Below, piece after piece: positions 5,668 through 7,472 of a stretch of 7,472 nt of DNA. The DNA lies in contig JAEZZM010000017.1 in assembly GCA_023418575.1 (NCBI GenBank), positions 1 through 7,472 of the forward strand, written 5' to 3'. Every line of letters begins with the position of its first letter. Position 1 is the stretch's first letter. The translations under genes were made by a program, and so were the position numbers. The DNA is from Actinomycetes bacterium. Its GTDB lineage: Bacteria; Actinomycetota; Coriobacteriia; Coriobacteriales; JAEZZM01. The notes beneath the pieces are model-generated. The model saw only the letters and a program-made list of their open reading frames with translations, was not told the DNA's origin and ran no database searches.

Positions 5668-7472
5668 GGAAACTATAAACGCACTCGATCTTTGTATGCC
5701 CTTTTGGTTGCTTCTGCATGTACAACTACGCTTTTAGCCAGCGCTCATCCGCTTATTGCATCTGCTGATGAAGGTAGCTATGCAACGAGCGCTTGGAATT
5801 CCCTTGCACAGCAAAATGGTGGAAAGATTACCAAGTGGGAAGATCGTTACGTAACCAGTTATTGGCCCCGCATATATGCCGATAGATTCCAAAGAGATTT
5901 TCCAGGGAGGACAGTTTCAACTCAAGAGCTCGTCAATAACATGGTTCTTGTTGAACAACTCACAGAAGAAGATAATTCTCGCCGTCAAAAATGGCGCATT
6001 ACCTTTAACAGAGGAATTATCGACTATCGAAGCGGTAATGTTTTTCAAGAGGCTTCCACCTCAACACCCTATTTCACTATCCTGCACTCTCGCGACATGC
6101 GTATTGTTGGTGATGTTAAGGTTACTATGAGTAATCCTGAGGGTGATGCAAGTACTACTTATACCACAACAATCTCACCATATCTGAACAATAAAGATCA
6201 CAAGATTATTGAGCTTGATAATGATCCTCAATATGATGTTCAGGGTCGTAAACGCAGTAAGTTAAGAGCACCTCAGGCCCTTACAACCATGCCAACTCTG
6301 CACAATGGTAGTCCAGTAGCTACTCTTAGAGACCGCTTAAATGGTGGAGACCCTACGTTCAAAAACCAGATTGAGATGGATCACTGGGAGTACAACACCA
6401 CAAAAGATACTGTACACACCAATCCTAATCGCGGTCAAAATCCAGACTTTGGTCAGCCCAGCATTTTTGCTGATGACTTGGGCGCTATATGGAACTTCGA
6501 GCTGGATAATAAGTGGGAAGGCCGCACTACAACAGATGTAGTAAGCTTTGAGTTTGAGACCCAGCGCTACCTTTTGCCATTGTTCCCTAACGCAACAAAT
6601 CACCGTACCTTTGTTGGTGGACACTTTAAGTCATACGACCATTCAACCCTGTTTTTGGGAACGCACTACAAGGCAGTTTGGATTACCGATAAGGACTCAG
6701 ATGCTGATGGTTTGAGCGACCGTTATGAGGTGGGTATCCAATCTGACCCCTATAACCGTGATACCGATAAAGACGGCACAAATGACGGTGCTGAAATCAC
6801 AGATAAAAACCCTCAAGACCTGCTCATTAACTATAAAATCACCGGTACTGATCCCACCGTTGGTAAGATTCCCGCACCAAAGGTTAAGCCTTTAGGTGTG
6901 AAAAATGAACGTATTGATGGTAAATCAATTCCATACTCCGTAGTTGCTTTATATCCAAAAGGTTCAAATACCCCCATTGCAGAAACCATGGCAGATGCAA
7001 ATGGTGACTATCGCCTTGAGATGGGTAAGGTCTTTAAGCGTTTAGAGCAAAATCACGTTAACAAATACGGTAATACCATTGCTTTAGTTAACCAAGGTTA
7101 TGGCGATAATAACGTGCCAAATCCTGAGTACGAAGAAATTTCAGTAAATACTGAAAATCTCAAGGGTAAAGAGCTCGAGATTCAGGTGTGGTCAGATGGT
7201 TTTGATCTGCGCCCACTTTTTACTAAGCCTACAATCTCAGAGAAGTTTACTGCTGCTAGAAATCACGCTGATCGCTGGAAAGACACAGACGGTAATGTGC
7301 TTATGGCACTTAACCCCCGTTATGAGGCTACTGATCCAACAGCATTAGAACCTCTAGAAATTGGCCAAGCTCAAAGTGCGTTCCGTGATCAGTACCCTGA
7401 CGCTGGCATTAGTAATGTAGTGGTGAATAAAAATGGATCTGCTACCATTACCTTCATAGATAGGTCCTCACT
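5665..7472 (+). CDS. Large secreted surface protein with calcium-binding segment, 5' part (3' end outside window)
   Basis: 602 codons are visible and the frame is open at the right edge. GTG start with GAAAGG six bases upstream. Residues 1-34 are a signal peptide (KRTR, hydrophobic core, cleavage after ASA before DEGS). Residues about 35-335 form an unrecognised globular region rich in aromatic and charged residues, probably the ligand-binding head. Residues 342-378 (DKDSDADGLSD, then DTDKDGTNDG) match thrombospondin type-3/EF-hand-like calcium-binding repeats. About 409-500 is Ig-like, of the type that follows such segments (VALYPKGS, ADANGDYRLEM). The visible end (GISNVVVNKNGSATITF) may open a repeat stalk. 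By analogy with the first gene, a sortase anchor is expected beyond the window. Transcription is probably switched by the G10 tract. Confidence 0.88.
   Translation, partial: MGNYKRTRSLYALLVASACTTTLLASAHPLIASADEGSYATSAWNSLAQQNGGKITKWEDRYVTSYWPRIYADRFQRDFPGRTVSTQELVNNMVLVEQLTEEDNSRRQKWRITFNRGIIDYRSGNVFQEASTSTPYFTILHSRDMRIVGDVKVTMSNPEGDASTTYTTTISPYLNNKDHKIIELDNDPQYDVQGRKRSKLRAPQALTTMPTLHNGSPVATLRDRLNGGDPTFKNQIEMDHWEYNTTKDTVHTNPNRGQNPDFGQPSIFADDLGAIWNFELDNKWEGRTTTDVVSFEFETQRYLLPLFPNATNHRTFVGGHFKSYDHSTLFLGTHYKAVWITDKDSDADGLSDRYEVGIQSDPYNRDTDKDGTNDGAEITDKNPQDLLINYKITGTDPTVGKIPAPKVKPLGVKNERIDGKSIPYSVVALYPKGSNTPIAETMADANGDYRLEMGKVFKRLEQNHVNKYGNTIALVNQGYGDNNVPNPEYEEISVNTENLKGKELEIQVWSDGFDLRPLFTKPTISEKFTAARNHADRWKDTDGNVLMALNPRYEATDPTALEPLEIGQAQSAFRDQYPDAGISNVVVNKNGSATITFIDRSS
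6688..6798 (+). other. Thrombospondin type-3-like calcium-binding segment
   Basis: Residues 342-378: DKDSDADGLSD and DTDKDGTNDGAE are two DxDxDG-type loops about 24 residues apart, with DRYEVGIQSDPYN between them. This is the common bacterial TSP3 pattern, usually a calcium-stabilised joint between an N-terminal head and following domains. Calcium binding itself is inferred from the family. Confidence 0.85.

Noticed and set aside
5665..5766. Lipoprotein signal (ASAC at residues 16-19) in the third gene
   Set aside because: The residue three before Cys is Ala instead of Leu/Val/Ile, the hydrophobic core continues beyond the Cys, and a better ordinary cleavage site (ASA before DEGS) follows.

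Overview
The window looks like an accessory surface-protein locus from a low-to-mid-GC Gram-positive bacterium. I infer an oral or vaginal Coriobacteriia (Atopobium/Lancefieldella/Fannyhessea type); this rests on protein style (Rib-like YPDG repeats with an LPxT-type anchor, GW/WYY cell-wall-binding repeats, signal peptides) and is not proven. Three genes for exported proteins lie on the + strand, and a decayed, phage-type KilA-N region lies on the - strand between the first and second.

Layout. 1-1337: the 3' part of a gene for a wall-anchored Rib-like repeat protein, ending in LPKTSD plus a hydrophobic stretch and RRKEE. 1459-1494: a strong hairpin terminator at a convergent junction. 1491-2404 (-): two KilA-N gene remnants joined head to tail. 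The downstream one lacks its N-terminus; the upstream one keeps only its middle and is frameshifted. 2405-2854: about 450 bases without a gene, holding small inverted repeats, a 61-base array of 13-base direct repeats and weak promoter candidates. 2855-5299: a secreted transglutaminase-like protein with a Cys-His-Asp triad, a BspA-like segment, a long charged linker and ten cell-wall-binding repeats, followed by a clear terminator at 5358-5394. 5395-5664: regulatory DNA with a run of ten G placed exactly in the spacer of a good promoter. 5665 to the right edge: the 5' part of a gene for a large secreted protein with a thrombospondin-type-3/EF-hand-like calcium-binding segment; its reading frame is open to the window end.

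Two observations stand out. First, the G10 run between a TTGTAA -35 and a TATCAT -10 (17-base spacing) is the architecture of a slipped-strand phase-variable promoter, and the allele shown has the optimal spacing. Second, both KilA-N remnants carry, at the same protein position, a perfect palindrome of 10 codons in codon phase. Between the two copies three base pairs differ in the arms and all three changes are compensated, so the symmetry itself seems to have been preserved, not just the protein.

Together, the three exported proteins would form part of a variable cell-surface repertoire: one covalently anchored, one non-covalently wall-bound with a possible cross-linking or protease activity, and one apparently switchable. 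The KilA-N remnants are probably unrelated mobile-element debris.
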